The notes below the pieces were generated by a model, which ran no database searches, had not been told where the DNA came from, and worked only from the letters and a program-made list of their open reading frames with translations. Shown here piece after piece: positions 28,560 to 40,659 of a DNA stretch of 64,000 nucleotides (its first letter is position 1; every line of letters starts with the position of its first letter). The position numbers were made by a program, and so were the translations under genes. The stretch comes from Symsagittifera roscoffensis (taxonomy: Eukaryota > Xenacoelomorpha > Acoela > Convolutidae): NCBI RefSeq assembly GCF_963678635.1, contig NC_087067.1, positions 26,233,547-26,297,546 on the forward strand, in the 5' to 3' direction.

Positions 28560-28631
28560 CCAAGGCAGGGGATCGGTTACACGATCTGGCAATCTCCAAG
28601 TGAACGCCTTACCACTATGCTAAGTGCCTCC
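28560..28631 (-). repeat. tRNA-derived SINE head
   Basis: A 72-nt minus-strand block, starting GGAGGCACTTAGCATAGTGG and ending GATCCCCTGCCTTGG, looks like a decayed tRNA. It has an A-box-like TAGCATAGTGGTAAGGCG. A degraded B box lies in GATCGTGTAACCGATCCCC, and AGGCA/TGCCT can pair as part of an acceptor stem. The T loop is not canonical and the anticodon stem does not pair, so it is not a functional tRNA. A SINE body probably continues to about 28440. Confidence 0.5.
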
Positions 28632-30504
28632 GATTGCAAGGCGATCCCATTTTCTTTTCAAAAAAATTTCATGCTGTGGAAAGAAGTAATTTAGTTTGTT
28701 GAAACTAAGTTTCACCGGTGTGTCAGAAAAGGCGACCAATCATTCCATTCCATGGCCGCGGCCTGGGCGCACGTAATTAACCTTTTTGCTGTAGTTTCAA
28801 CTTTTGATCAACGCTGGGCTCAATCTAATGTGATCTGATGTCAAAACTGCTTCAATCCAAAACATTGCCCAGCTGAGCCACTTGGACTAATCGTCAAAAA
28901 TTAATCTTTGACTAATCTCGAAAAAAGTGTTCCGTATCCGCCTCAGATCAACCACATAATTTCTTCGTCAATTATACGGCTGCTGCTGGCGCCGTTGCTA
29001 AGCCTCATCTTGTTATTTTGTGATTTTTTTGGAAAACTGTTAACTCTTTTTTAATGCATTTTAACAGCTTTTTTGTATTTCAGCTCTTTTGCGTATGGCG
29101 TTTTTGTGGATCTACTCAGCTCGCGTTAAACCTCCTTGTTCGACATACTGATGATGAATACCTCATACAGTATGCACAGGTTACTTCGAAACCCGCAGGT
29201 TACTTCGCGTTGCTAGTTCGCAACAAAGCATCATTGATTTCTTGTGAGTAGTTTGAAGTTTTGCAACCGGTTTTTTTTGTTTTCACCTGAAAAATTCTCA
29301 AACGCGTCCAAAACACGATGAAAATGTGTACTTGGCAGTTTTAAATTCCAGTTTTTTGCGCGTAGTTGGCAGTTTTTTTCAATTTTTGGAGCAGGGGTAG
29401 TGATTTGAAATCAACATTTGCTCTACCTCTTTTATGTTTTGCCGGGTACTTTTTTTGTACATTTTGCACACTTCCTGGTGCATTTTTTTAATAGAATTGT
29501 GTCGGGATAAAAGCATGCTTTGCTTTTACCCTCCAGTTGAAGCGGTTGATCTAATGTTACCAGAGCAACGGTGCCTCCATGCAATTGTTCGGCCGCAATA
29601 CCGTGATTCCTAGAGTTTTTCTCCCTGCACATTTGCCGCTTTCTGCTGACTGTCTCAAGAGAAAAATCCAGATCGTAATATGTAAATTACGATTAATCAA
29701 TAACCAATCAACTGTAATCAATGCAATCCATTAGCAGAATGAGTTTTAGCAAGGTCATCTGAATGTGGACTGGTACTTGAAAACTCAATTAAAAACTCAA
29801 ATCAATCATTGAAGGTTAAAAAAATTTCACCCGACGAAGACAAACAATTAATTTGAACTAAAGAACTTAGATGAGTTGTACCTAAACCACACTATGGCAA
29901 ATCTGCTCGACCACACAAACCGAGCTGAATAGACAAAGTTAAGGATGGAAGTTAGGACATCAGTGCAAACCAAACTGGTCCATTGAGGCAATTTTTCGCT
30001 CCGAAATGTTTTTAATAAATTCAACACAAGCTGAGAAAAACAAGTTTCAAGATCATCCGGATTTTGAAAATTCCTTTGATCAATTAAAAAAAAACTTGAA
30101 ACCAAAGCTGTGTTTTTAGCCAAGGCAGGAGACCAGGGCGAAACTTTAATTTTAAAAAAATTGAGCAGAAACATGTTTAATGGCGGTAACACAAAATTCT
30201 CTTCCCCGAGTATTTGATAACATAAAAGAAATATTTTATTCAAAAAAATTTAGAAGTTTTACCGCAAGGACTTTTTTTATTCAGTCTTTTTTTGGGTTTC
30301 ATAATATAATTTTATTAAAATAAGATAGTTTTCTGGCATTGAATTTTTTGAAGAGGAAAAATAGAAAAAAGTCTAGTAAAATTGTCTAACGAATGGTATA
30401 AACGGTACGGTAAAATAATAATTGTGTCACAGGACGAGAGGTAACAACATAATGAAATAATCGTGGTCTTTCATTGTTCCCATTCCCCTATGCCTTTAAA
30501 AAGA

Positions 30505-30562
30505 ACCCTGGAGATTTAGCCTTATAAGGAAAAAAAACCTGGAGCTTTAGCCTTATAAAGGG
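30505..30562 (+). repeat. Two-copy 32-bp direct repeat
   Basis: CCTGGAGATTTAGCCTTATA is followed 32 bp later by CCTGGAGCTTTAGCCTTATA. Confidence 0.7.
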
Positions 30563-30957
30563 AAAGGGTATAACTTTTCATTGAAATCAACAGCTACCCG
30601 TAATGTAATTACAGACATCCTTTGACAATGACGATTAACACGCCCGTCGCAGAATGTTAAGTCTGGTTAGAAAAAGTGAAACGGCTACCTCAAATTACAA
30701 AATAAAATCAAAGATTTGCCTAAGCCACATCAAGGTTAAACGCTTAATTTTGAGCTAGTTCAAAGACCTTTGTTTTAGTTCAAATTTCATTTTCAAAACT
30801 CAACGACGTTTTTTTGGAAGTCATCCAAATTGATTTTCCGAGCTCTCCCGATTAACTAATACTACAGACTTTATAATGCCAAGCTTTTTCAAAACAGGTT
30901 AAAATGACAGGGAAATTTAAAAAAGGCCAAAAACAACCAATTAAAGCATTTTTGGGA

Positions 30958-31698
30958 AGATCTTGATATAAAAATGTTTTTCCTGCGAGATCTGAAATTC
31001 TTTATTTCTGACATAAGTTGATTCTCAGATCTGAAATTCTTTATTGCAGATCTTGATGAGAATTTACAAAATTTCAGATCTACAATAACCTTGAAAAACA
31101 AAATTCAGATCTGAAATGAGATCTGTGAAATCCTTTGTTAGTTTGTAATTTATGCATGTCGAGCGAGAAAAAAATTGAGTTTTTCTTTTTGATTTTTCTG
31201 CAATACACAATTATTTTTGGATTAACTACTGTTAAAAAATTTTACGAATAATTTCATAAACAGTTTTTTTTCGAAATAATTTTTTTGTTCAACTGTGTTA
31301 GAAAGTTATCAACAACTGTTAAAAAACCTGTAAATTTTTTTATTCGTTTCCAATATTTATCTCATGCTTGGGGAAACATATTTCGGCAGTCTCCAAATTG
31401 AGACTTTGGTGAATACATGCTAGTAGATAGCAGAAGCTATCAATTACAGAAAAAAAAATGAGAAATTGCAAAAATGTGTTACAATCGTTGATTTTTCAGA
31501 TCTGAAATTAACCAAAAAAATATGATATAGATCTGAAATAGATTTTTTCATATCTGAAATTATCAAGAAAAACAAGATCTCAGGTCTAAAATTAGAGCTG
31601 AAACAACCAATGCTTAAAGTATCCAAGCGTTATTTAATCATTTAACAACCTATTTCAGATCTAAAACTAAGATCTGAAAAAAAATTATATCAGATATG
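30958..31698. repeat. Cluster of AGATCTGAAAT motifs
   Basis: The motif AGATCTGAAAT or a one-base variant occurs over ten times on both strands, in two groups (30985-31130 and 31495-31698). Examples are GAGATCTGAAATTC, TTCAGATCTGAAATTAACC and ATTCAGATCTGAAATGAGATC. Spacing is irregular, so it is not a simple satellite. Confidence 0.75.
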
Positions 31699-32958
31699 TT
31701 TTAGAAAATTTACTGGTTATGGGAAGTTAATGATTTTTTTTTTCGAGTCAGTGTTTTTTATGGTATACAATACATGGCGGTGTGGGAGTGTAATTGCTGT
31801 CTATGACAAAAATGTACAAAAGTGTGAGAAAGTTCGACCCCGAAGAAAAAATAAGCATCTGTCACAGTCTCACGCGATACCAACTGCAACATCGAAGACC
31901 AAAGTAATTTAGTAGAATCGTGTACTTCAGAAATACCTTCAAAAATAAAAATTCAGTAAAATCATCCCAAGGCGCGTTAAGAGAGCCGATGAAAGTCCAA
32001 ATTACATCTCAGTTTTTCTATTTCAAAGTGCCTGGAATTTTAGGTTGTTGAAAAAGCTTGAATTTGGAAGGTTGTATTGCAAAAAATTGTATTGCTTCAA
32101 TTTGAAAGATTGTATGTCTAGTTTTATTTAATAATCATGAAACAAACCTAGACTAAATTACCAGAAAGTAAAATATTTACTTTAGAGTCTTACTATTCAT
32201 ACGCGCATACAAAGTTTTTTGTTGTTTGATTATTAAAAATAGTGTCTTTCTTTAGTTACAGGAGATCAAATATTAATTTTAGAATGTTTTGTAGAGAAAA
32301 ATATTCACCTTGAAGTCGCACCTTATGCTTTTTTGAATGATTGAAGTTTACGCGTCAGTTCCTCGTGAAATTTTTATGAAGAAAATTTTTTTGTGTGTGT
32401 TTTGACACGTCCATAGCTGAGTTCGTTTCAACTGTTCCATCGTTTTAGGATAACTTGAATCAATCTCTCTTTCTGTTGCTTTTGTTATTGACATGGGCCA
32501 AAAGTGTGTTTTGACAAAGGAGGGAATAGAAGATCACATTATTTCTGGCCATGTAAAATGTATTATAGAATTTGGAAATTACAAGAGCTTTGAACCGTGA
32601 TGGCAAAACTGTGAAAAAAATTATCAACAACTGGGCAAGCTAAAAAGTGCTAATAAGAGACGTTTAGTTTACCTGTTGATCAATTTGATACTGCGCACCT
32701 TGGCAACTAGCAGAGCAAGATTCCAAGATGCGAAATTTCCGGAGCTCCCCCAGTCAACTAGATGCAGGCCCGGATTGAGCTCACATTGAAAATTAGCGAT
32801 AAGAAAGTGAAAAAAAAACAGCAATCCCCATCGATGAATTATCGATCTTCATTGCCAAAATAGCAAATTTTATTGATAAATTATTGCTAATTTGACGTAT
32901 TTTCAGCGATGAAACACCAATGAAAAGTCTATCAAAATGTACCAAAATAGTTTTCTAA

Positions 32959-33010
32959 AAAGGATTCGATCCCCTAACCTTCAGATTTGTAGACACGTAT
33001 GCTACTTCTT
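32959..33010 (-). repeat. tRNA-like fragment (SINE head)
   Basis: On the minus strand this reads GTCTACAAATCTGAAGGTTA then GGGGATCGAATCC. The latter is a good B box in the context seen in arginine-type tRNAs. The 5' half and acceptor stem are not intact. A degraded tRNA-derived SINE is more likely than a gene. Confidence 0.45.
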
Positions 33011-33216
33011 GTATGTTAAAGGAATTATCAACTAAAACTCTCATTCGATAGCTACTAGAATGAGTTAAAAGTTCTTAAGTTTTAGCGATGATTTTCTTCG
33101 TAATCAATATTGCTTGAAAAATCGTAGGTTTATCTATGCAACAAACTCTGAAATATACATAAATCAGCCCTGGAAAATAGCGATCACTAGTATACTACAG
33201 AAAAAGCAATAATTAA

Positions 33217-33274
33217 CGGTGGGACTTCAACCTGGGTGGTGCAAACATTCGTATACCACCGAAACGACCACCCA
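33217..33274 (-). repeat. Second tRNA-like fragment
   Basis: On the minus strand TTTCGGTGGTATACGA resembles an A-box region and CCAGGTTGAAGTCCCACC a B-box arm. GGTGG and CCACC can pair as a partial acceptor. It is about 56 nt, too short for a tRNA. Confidence 0.35.
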
Positions 33275-33879
33275 TTCGCAAATAACACCAAGTGAGAAGA
33301 CTGGAATGATCAAGAAACTACCTGAAATTTGAATCCCGTCGTTTACTTATTTCAATGAGTGTCGAGCTGCAGTAGACGGACCAAACGGTGTTTTTCATGA
33401 GGGCGCCTAAAAAATGAGCCAAGGTGTGCATCTTTTCTTTGAAAAATTCAAAATCGGAAACAGCTAGCAAAACCTCACGACACAATTACTTCGCTTCACT
33501 TCGTGCAGGAGAGCAATGATTTAGTCTTTGAAAATTTTTCTGAAAGAAGAAAATCATTTAAAAATTTGTATCAATTTTGCTGCACTGCTCAGAAGAACTA
33601 GTTGTTTTTCTAAACCTAGATTTTTTTCAGAAAAATTATCAAAACAAAATTTTGTTTAAAAAGGATTTCTAAAATCTGCTACAAATTTTTGAAACTAAAA
33701 TGAAACTATTAGTTAATCGCAGAGTTAAAAAAAATCAATATTTTAGGGTGAAATAACTGACGGTAAATAAGACAATTATTTTTTCGTGTGGTTGTTTTGT
33801 TCAAGAACAAAACTCAAAACTTGATGTCTTTGTGGTAATATTTTTTGATTTCTTGACTTGACTTTTTTAAAGGTTGGTA

Positions 33880-34215
33880 TAGAGTCATACTTTTTTATTA
33901 CAAAAATTAAACGAGTAAAATATCAAAAAAAAGTTCTTAAGACAGCGCAACACCAAAAAATTTAATGCAGAAAAACGGCTAAAAATTACGCCAAATTTTA
34001 AAAGAAAAGAAGCCAAACACAAACTTAAGGGAGATTTCTGAGGTCCTTGACAAAAAAAACTGTTTTTAGGGTTTGTTTGGCTAAAATGGATGTCGTCAAA
34101 TGGCACGAAAGGGACAGTTAGTGGACTGTTGGTGGGGACAGCTGATGGGGACAGTTGGTGAAGTCTCTGAGAAGGGGAGCATCCGCCTCTTCGCCTTATC
34201 CTTCGCATTTAGTAA
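33880..34215 (-). mobile_element. R2 hAT-like element, internal fragment
   Basis: On the minus strand the block GCTCCCCTTCTCAGAGACTT followed by ATGCACT-free CCC-rich sequence and GACATCCATTTTAGCC matches the interior of the R2 copy at 47721. Termini were not found. Confidence 0.4.
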
Positions 34216-35283
34216 AATATTGATGAAATTGTTTGTAAAGAAAAAAAAATCTTTTACGAGACAAAATTAGGTAAACAAGAAAAATAAGTGTTTCAGGCCA
34301 AAGTTTTAGAAGGGTATATCTTACATGGTGTGATATGATTTCAATGAGGTGTATGGCTTTTTGGCGCAAAAAAGTGATTACATTTGATATTAGAAGTACT
34401 GTTCATTTCCGAATATTTTAAAAGACATTTGTAAAGGCTCATGTAACGATAATGGTTTTTTTGAGATTTTTTTTCGAAATCTTTACATTGCTGCACAGGA
34501 AAACTTAAACGTATTATCAACGCTTTTGCTCCCACGCAGGTATTCCATTTTGCAATTTGCGAGCTTAGTAATAATTAAAAAACATCAAAAAAACTTTGAT
34601 CGAGATACAGATTAATCATATAGATATAATTGATGACTATCTAAAGTTAGCTAAAAAGAAAAAAAAATGATCAAGGAGTTCAAGGAGACCAAAATGGCAT
34701 AAAAGAAAATTTCCTAAAATTTTATAAATTTTTATAGTGTTTCTGATTAATACAATTTCTTCGCTGAAATTTTCTACATTTTACGAAACTGGATCAACAG
34801 TTAAATTTTTTTTCTTGCCTAGTAAATTAAAAAATTAAAACTGAAATCTTGAAACTTGAAACCAATCACACTTATTGCCTCTTTTCTCGTTTTGTTAATA
34901 GCAAGCTTAGATTTTTTAAATGAAGCAATTGATTCTTAACAGTTTTTTAAAGTTTTTTTCCTGAAATATTTCAACAAAAATCCAAGCACATTAGCATAAA
35001 TATCTTCAATTTTTTTGATTTTTTTGACTGATAATGATACTCGCAAAAAGTTTTCCCAATCAAGTTTTATGCCCTATTTTGAATTTTTGTTTTGTCACAT
35101 GGAATTTGTAGATTTTAAATTGCATTTTAGTACAAACTTTAACCACACACACTATGTTAAGTGTGCTAAGTACAAACTGACATTTTTTTTAATTGTTAAG
35201 CAATAATTGGACAAATCAACTCACGTCAATTCAATTTGCAAAATGACACAGCTAGATCGATTCTTCACCTGCTTTAAGATTAG

Positions 35284-35780
35284 ATCAAGACTGCTCGTAT
35301 CAAGAAGGCAAAGCCAGGAATAATTTCATTCTTTTTCAAGTTTTATAGAATCGTTTCTAGAAAAATATTGAGTTTTTTTTTTTTTATAAAAATCAAAAAA
35401 ATTATATAACTCTTTGTAAACCACAATTTGATACAACGTCCATACAACAGTTTAATAATATGATCGAGTTATATGCCTCAATTCATTTCGGAACATTTTT
35501 CAATGTCGTTTCAAATAATAGCACGAAAAGTGTTAATAGCACGAAAAACATATCGCGCGCTATTAGACACAAATTAGCCAAATTGGCTATCTTTAAACCC
35601 CTATAACTGTACCAAAAACGATCAGGTGAACTATCTTTTTCAAATTGAGCTCCGGACAACATTTTTTTTTCGGTTGATTTAAGACATTTTTGTTAAAAAG
35701 TGATAGTCGAAAAGTCAAAATTAGTCTAGAGAAAAAAACATCCAAGGACAAGAATTCCGTCACTTTCTCTTCACCAATTA
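35284..35780 (+). repeat. R1 interspersed repeat, copy d
   Basis: It begins TCAAGACTGCTCGTATCAAG, carries AACATATCGCGCGCTATTAG and AACCCCTATAACTGTACC, and ends in the TTCCGTCACTTTCTCTTC region that matches copy a. Confidence 0.72.
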
Positions 35781-37670
35781 CTAACCTTAAGTTGCTAAAA
35801 ACGCATTTTTTAAACATACAGAAATCTGCAAAAAGAAGAAATTTCGTAAAATTGAGCTTTGTGCATGAATAATCTTCGGATAGCAAAGTAACATGCTGTC
35901 AAAAAGTTTTTGACGACGTCGTCGAAACTTCTCTGGAAGTCATATTCTTAAGTCCTTGGTGCCTGAACCATTTTTTACTCTAGCTTTCTTGGGTGAATTA
36001 TAGATTTATTAGTGCTTGAAAAAAAAACGACATAACTCCTTTAACTGTTTTTTTTTTCATGTCAATTGAAAGAAAAATCAAATGAAAAATTTTTTTCACG
36101 TTTTGTAAACAAAAAAAACGAGCTCTGGCTTGCAGGATTAAGTTTTCGTGAAACTCACCTTTCTTCATTGCGCAATCTTTCAAAAGAGAAAAGATAATGT
36201 TGAATGGGTAGCAATCCTTGCATGAACCGATTTTTCAAACCAGGAAACGTCTCAGTTGCCTTTACAACAAGGTTGAATAAATAAATTAGTGTTTTTTCTA
36301 TTGAAAACAATCAATGGCTACTATATTAAACTTTCTAGTACATGACTATAGTTGGAAAGCATAATAATTCGTATTCTAACTGATCAAAACAAAACAAATT
36401 AAGCGTGAACAAAAAATAAGTGCGAATAGTTTGAACTTGTGGTAATCTAGATAACTTTTGGCGACCATATTTAAAAAACGAGGCGCAAAATGCGACGACA
36501 TAAAGTTGCTTTTTTAAATTTGATCAAAAATCATAATTTTGAAAACCTTGCGAATATGATCAAAGCTTTGGTTTTTGTCAGAACAGTTTTGGCCAGTTTT
36601 TTTGCCATGGTCGCCAAATAAACTAAATTAAATCTATAACTAATTTAAGCATGGTTATCGGCCGATGGCAAAACATACGTTGTACGATGAAGTAGTCCCG
36701 GATTAATATGAGAATTGATTGTTTCTTGATTAGTTGTCGTCTCTTTAGTTATTAATACTTTACCTCGGATGAATTGTGGCTTTTCGGCTGGAAAAATTTT
36801 CACTGGTTAAAATAGAAACCGTTAGCAAAAGCAAAACAAACCGTAAAACAGTATGAAGTCTCATTATTAGCCTCAGGCACAAAGATTAGATTCAATCAAA
36901 ACGTGAAAGTCCATTTACTTTTTCATTCAGAAAAGATACTATTCCAGTTAAAAGTTTTTGTAAGAAATAAACGCAAAATTCGAGTGAATAACTCATAAAA
37001 ACGCTTTGAAAAAATAAGCAAACCTTTTCAACATAGTGTCTTAATCGTTCAGCCTACAGCAGACCAATCATGGGTGAAAATCGAAACTTTTAAATTGCAA
37101 TTGAAAAAAAATCTACACCTTTTGACCTTCAGTTCAAAAAAATATGAGAAAATTGATCTGAGGGACGTATGATCAGTCTTGCAACGCCACTCTAGAGCTC
37201 CAGTTTATTTATTTAGCTCAATTTTCCGAAGTTTTCAGCTCCGAATAAAAAAAAACTATTTGTCAAAAAAACTTTAAGGAACCCTTTGACTCATGAAATA
37301 TCCCTAGCAGGCAAGTTAAATTGAAAAATCCACGAGAAGTCTACAAAAAATCACAGCCAATAGGTAGTTGAAGAAGTTTTAATGAACTCAGCAAAACCAA
37401 AACAAAATACAGGTTTCGAACACTTTTCAACATTTGTGATTCAACAAAAAAAGTCACTTGAAGACCCTTTGAGCTTTTGAGCTGGGAACTTAAAAAACTT
37501 ACAAAATTAAAATATATGAAATTTTGATAAGATTACAGTGTGATTTGCGTATAGAAATTGATGTACAAGAAATCAAAATCAAAATGATCGCCAAAAATAA
37601 TTACAAGGCCAAAAATTTAGATAGCTGTTGACTTAAAATGCTAGAAATACAATTTCAATATAAAAAAAAT

Positions 37671-40073
37671 CACTAATCAAAGACCTTTCATCAATTTCTT
37701 TGGACATAAAGAATTGCATGAAAAGTGTATTATTAGCATTTTTCTGTATTTGAAAAATGTTCGAGTAGCATTTTTGGTGAAACCGAGCTATTATCAATTC
37801 GGAAAACGCTTTATAAAGAACTGATTTTTGTAACGTTTACTTTGTGCTAACTCATAATTAAAGTTTGCGTAAGTTGTCAGAAAAGTTTGCTAATTAATGT
37901 TTTTGTGCACGTTCAGAGCTCATATTTTTTTCAAATTTACGTGGGCTCCGCAATAGTGGGCGACCTTTTTTTATTGTCTACTGAATATATTGGATATAAT
38001 GGACATAATTTTATAGCGAACCGCGAAAGTCCGAAAAAAACAGTTATTTATAGCCAAGTTCGATTTGTAAAAATCGATACCTAACTTACAGCTCTACACG
38101 AAGTGCCCCAAAACTTTTTGAAAAAAGAATATTTTTAGGAGGAAATATGAAATTTTTTATTGTATATTTTTGTTTCCTCGGCAGATAATCATTTTCACCT
38201 AAACATGAATCAAACAGGGGCAGCACAGAAGGATCTGACTTGACTATAATGTTTAACCTGTACTTTAGGGTAACTATAAAGTGAAATATGTGGAAACCTC
38301 AAAATTATTACCACCCTCAATTTACCGCTCACCCTATTATGGTAGGAACTACTTTCAAGTGAGAAAAAATCCTAATTTGAGATCAAAAACTCAAAATTTA
38401 GATTTGAAAAAAAAAAACAATTTACCATCTATACTATCTAAATTTCGAACAAGAAAACACTAATCATAGATCTTTCATCAATTTTTTAGACATATTGAAT
38501 TGCATGAAAAGTTTATTATTGGCAATTTTTTGTATTTGAAATTTGTTTGAGTAGCATTTTTGGTGAAACCGAGCTATTATCAATTCAGAAAACGCTTTAA
38601 AAAGTACTGATTTTTTTAACGTTTAATTTGTGCTGACTCATTCTTAGCTAGTTCTTCCATTTTGCGTTAGTTCTAAAAAAATTTCTGATTTATGATTCTG
38701 TGCACGTAGAGAGCTCAAAGGTTTTCAATTTGGGCTCCTCAATCAGTGTCAATACTAATCTCTTATGCTGGAAAAAAAAAGTATTTATTTTAAACAAGTC
38801 TGCTCGTCAATATTGGCAAAACCCTGCACTTTAAGGCCAATTAAAAAAAATTTGTTGAAAAAATTTTGAATTTTTTTTTCTCAATTGATCACACTACAAG
38901 CTAATGTAAGCTACAAAGATGTAATTTTAGAATCTCAATATCTAATCATAAGGCCAATTGACTTGCCTCGTTTCAATTTGGAATGCTTTAGCGTGGGTTT
39001 GAAAGGCTTACGCTTGTTTAAAGAACGCAATATATAGCGTTTCAAATTTTCCAAATTGGCCAAGTTAGCATGGCCAAGTCAATTTCCAAACCACCATAAC
39101 TTCACAAAAATTGATCCTACATAAAACTCCAATTAATATGGCGCTCCAGATAACAATGAATTTCAGATTTATTAAAAAAAACTTCATCAAAAACGCTTCG
39201 AATAAAAATGGGCACACTATCTACTAATTTAGTTGATTTCCTAATTCATATCATTCGCATGATTTAGTGAAAATCCAAACATCGACTATTAAAACCCAAA
39301 GTATGCAAACATTTTTGGTTTACAAGAAAACATGGAGGAATCTCAAATCAATATTCAACAGGATTTTTTGTTAGTTAATAAATATCTAGCCCCATAGGAT
39401 TCAATTTTGTTCAAATATACCTACGGGATTTTTCTCCCATTTATCGTCTAGTTAACAAAGCACTTTCAACAAGTGATAAATATGATAAGATGCTAGTTCA
39501 AAGTTCGATGCAAATATGCCTATCTTTGAGGCTGCAGACTTTTGAAAGCTTTCAAGTTGGAATGGACAAAATCTTTGTAAAAATAGTGGACGACCTTTGT
39601 TATAGTCTACTGAATATAATGGACATTCTTCTGTAGTAAACCGCGAAAGTCTGACAAAAACAGTTATCTATAAGCCAAGTTTGTTTTGTGAAAATCGATA
39701 CATAACTTATAGTTCTACACACGAAGTGCCCCAAAATTAAAAAAAAAGATTTTTAGGGGCAAGTATGAGTTTCTTATTGAATAGTTTTGTTTCAGCAGAT
39801 GATCATTTTCAGCTAAACAAGAATCAAGCAGGGGCAGCACAGAAGGTTCCGACTAAACTAAAATGTTTAACCTTAACACTAGGGTAACTATGAAGTGAAA
39901 TAGGTGAAAAACTCAAAAATAGTACCGCCCTCAATGTACCGCCCACCCTTTGATAGTAGGAACTATCTTCAAATCAGAAAAAAATCCTTATTTGAGATCA
40001 AAAACTGAAAATAGCGATTTGAAAAAAAAATCATTTTACAATCTATACTATCTAAATTTCGACCATGAAATAC
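37671..40073 (+). repeat. Tandem duplication of 0.79 kb, second copy split
   Basis: Copy 1 is 37671-38457. Copy 2 is 38458-38748 plus 39582-40073. Shared landmarks are TTTTTGGTGAAACCGAGCTA, GTCTACTGAATATA, GAAGTGCCCCAAAA, GGGGCAGCACAGAAGG and CTATACTATCTAAATTTCGA. With the 833-bp insert removed, both copies are about 785 bp. Confidence 0.85.
38749..39581 (+). mobile_element. 833-bp insertion carrying R1 copy e
   Basis: It interrupts copy 2 of the 37.7-kb tandem duplication. The flanks AATCAGTG (38741-38748) and AATAGTGG (39582-39589) may be a damaged target duplication. Inside is an R1 copy at about 38793-39215, starting AACAAGTCTGCTCGTCAATA with the AAACCCTGCA hairpin arm, and about 370 bp of unassigned sequence. 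Confidence 0.7.
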
Positions 40074-40416
40074 AGCAAAAAAAACAGGTGTTTCTAAGAG
40101 ATAAAAATGAGTACTGCTCGAACAGCCATTTATATGAACGAGATGAATAAAATCTAGAATCTTCTGATATAATAGGAGAGCCATGTCAATTTCGAATTAT
40201 CAATAATAACTTTTAATGATGAGTTTCGAAAACTTTATTGATATGGATTATGTTAAACTACCTCATACCAGGTGGGGGATTTTAACATGCTTGAACGAAT
40301 TTGAACGAACAGGTTTTTTTCGTTCGTTTTTGAGATGCTTCAACTACGGAGAAGGCTGTTAATTTTACTATTTTTTTTTGTTTTTCACACCCCGTTGCCA
40401 CCATGCAATTTCTCAC

Positions 40417-40659
40417 CCTGCTGACAAGTGAGCCCCGTGTATCCCGTCTGACACTTGCAAATGAACCTGTTCCAGCCCTCGTAGCAGAAGCCACCGTTGC
40501 GACACACTGAGTTGTTCTTGCAGTGACTCATGTCTGAGTGAACACAATCCACCTCCACGTCCCCCCTGTGCCTCTGTTCTATGTACCCCGTCAGGTCCAC
40601 CACTCCCCCATTTAGCTTGAAGTTGCCCATACAGCCTATGAAGTTGTACCCACGCTGCG
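40417..40659 (-). CDS. Neurexin exon: end of LNS3 and complete EGF2
   Basis: This 243-nt internal exon has acceptor attttcag before 40659 and donor CAGG|gtgaga after 40417, entering and leaving in phase 1. Its first part, YNFIGCMGNFKLNGG, is the last strand of LNS3; this cysteine should pair with the one in VEVDC. A full EGF repeat follows with six cysteines in SHC, SVC, GFC, FIC, KC and LTC, spaced 5, 5, 8, 1 and 8 residues. Its core NGGFCYEGWNRFICKC is close to the second EGF repeat of vertebrate alpha-neurexins (CRDGWNRYVCDC type). An NNS sequon lies in the EGF. The LNS3-EGF2-LNS4 order is diagnostic of the long alpha form; the short beta form starts further downstream. Frames on either strand that cover this exon are shadows. 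Confidence 0.95.

Larger units (their letters stand above)
3696..40416 (-). other. Neurexin intron of 36.7 kb
   Basis: This is the largest intron, between the EGF2 and LNS4 exons. It contains R1 copies at 16.8, 20.8, 23.3, 35.3 and 38.8 kb, an R3 MITE at 9.7 kb, a CR1/L2-like LINE relic at 25.7-26.8 kb and tRNA-like SINE heads near 28.6 and 33 kb. It also has tandem duplications at 5.0 and 37.7 kb and an AGATCTGAAAT cluster at 31 kb. The stretches 3.7-5.0, 6.0-9.7, 10-16.8, 17.4-20.8, 29-30.5 and 33.3-35.2 kb are AT-rich with nothing convincing. No frame in it looks like a host gene. Confidence 0.85.

Noticed and set aside
28560-28631. Functional tRNA gene
   Set aside because: A and B boxes are present, but the T loop is not canonical and the anticodon stem does not pair. 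A SINE head fits better.
29848-30243. 131-codon minus-strand frame
   Set aside because: It is rich in F, L, S and K, as expected from AT-rich sequence. No family motif, splice site or repeat relationship was found.
30958-31698. CRISPR-like array
   Set aside because: The repeated motif is only 11 bp, occurs on both strands and has irregular spacing, in a eukaryotic intron.
34341-34535. Minus-strand frame ending in HTPH
   Set aside because: Short, with no motif or splice context; composition typical of intron sequence.
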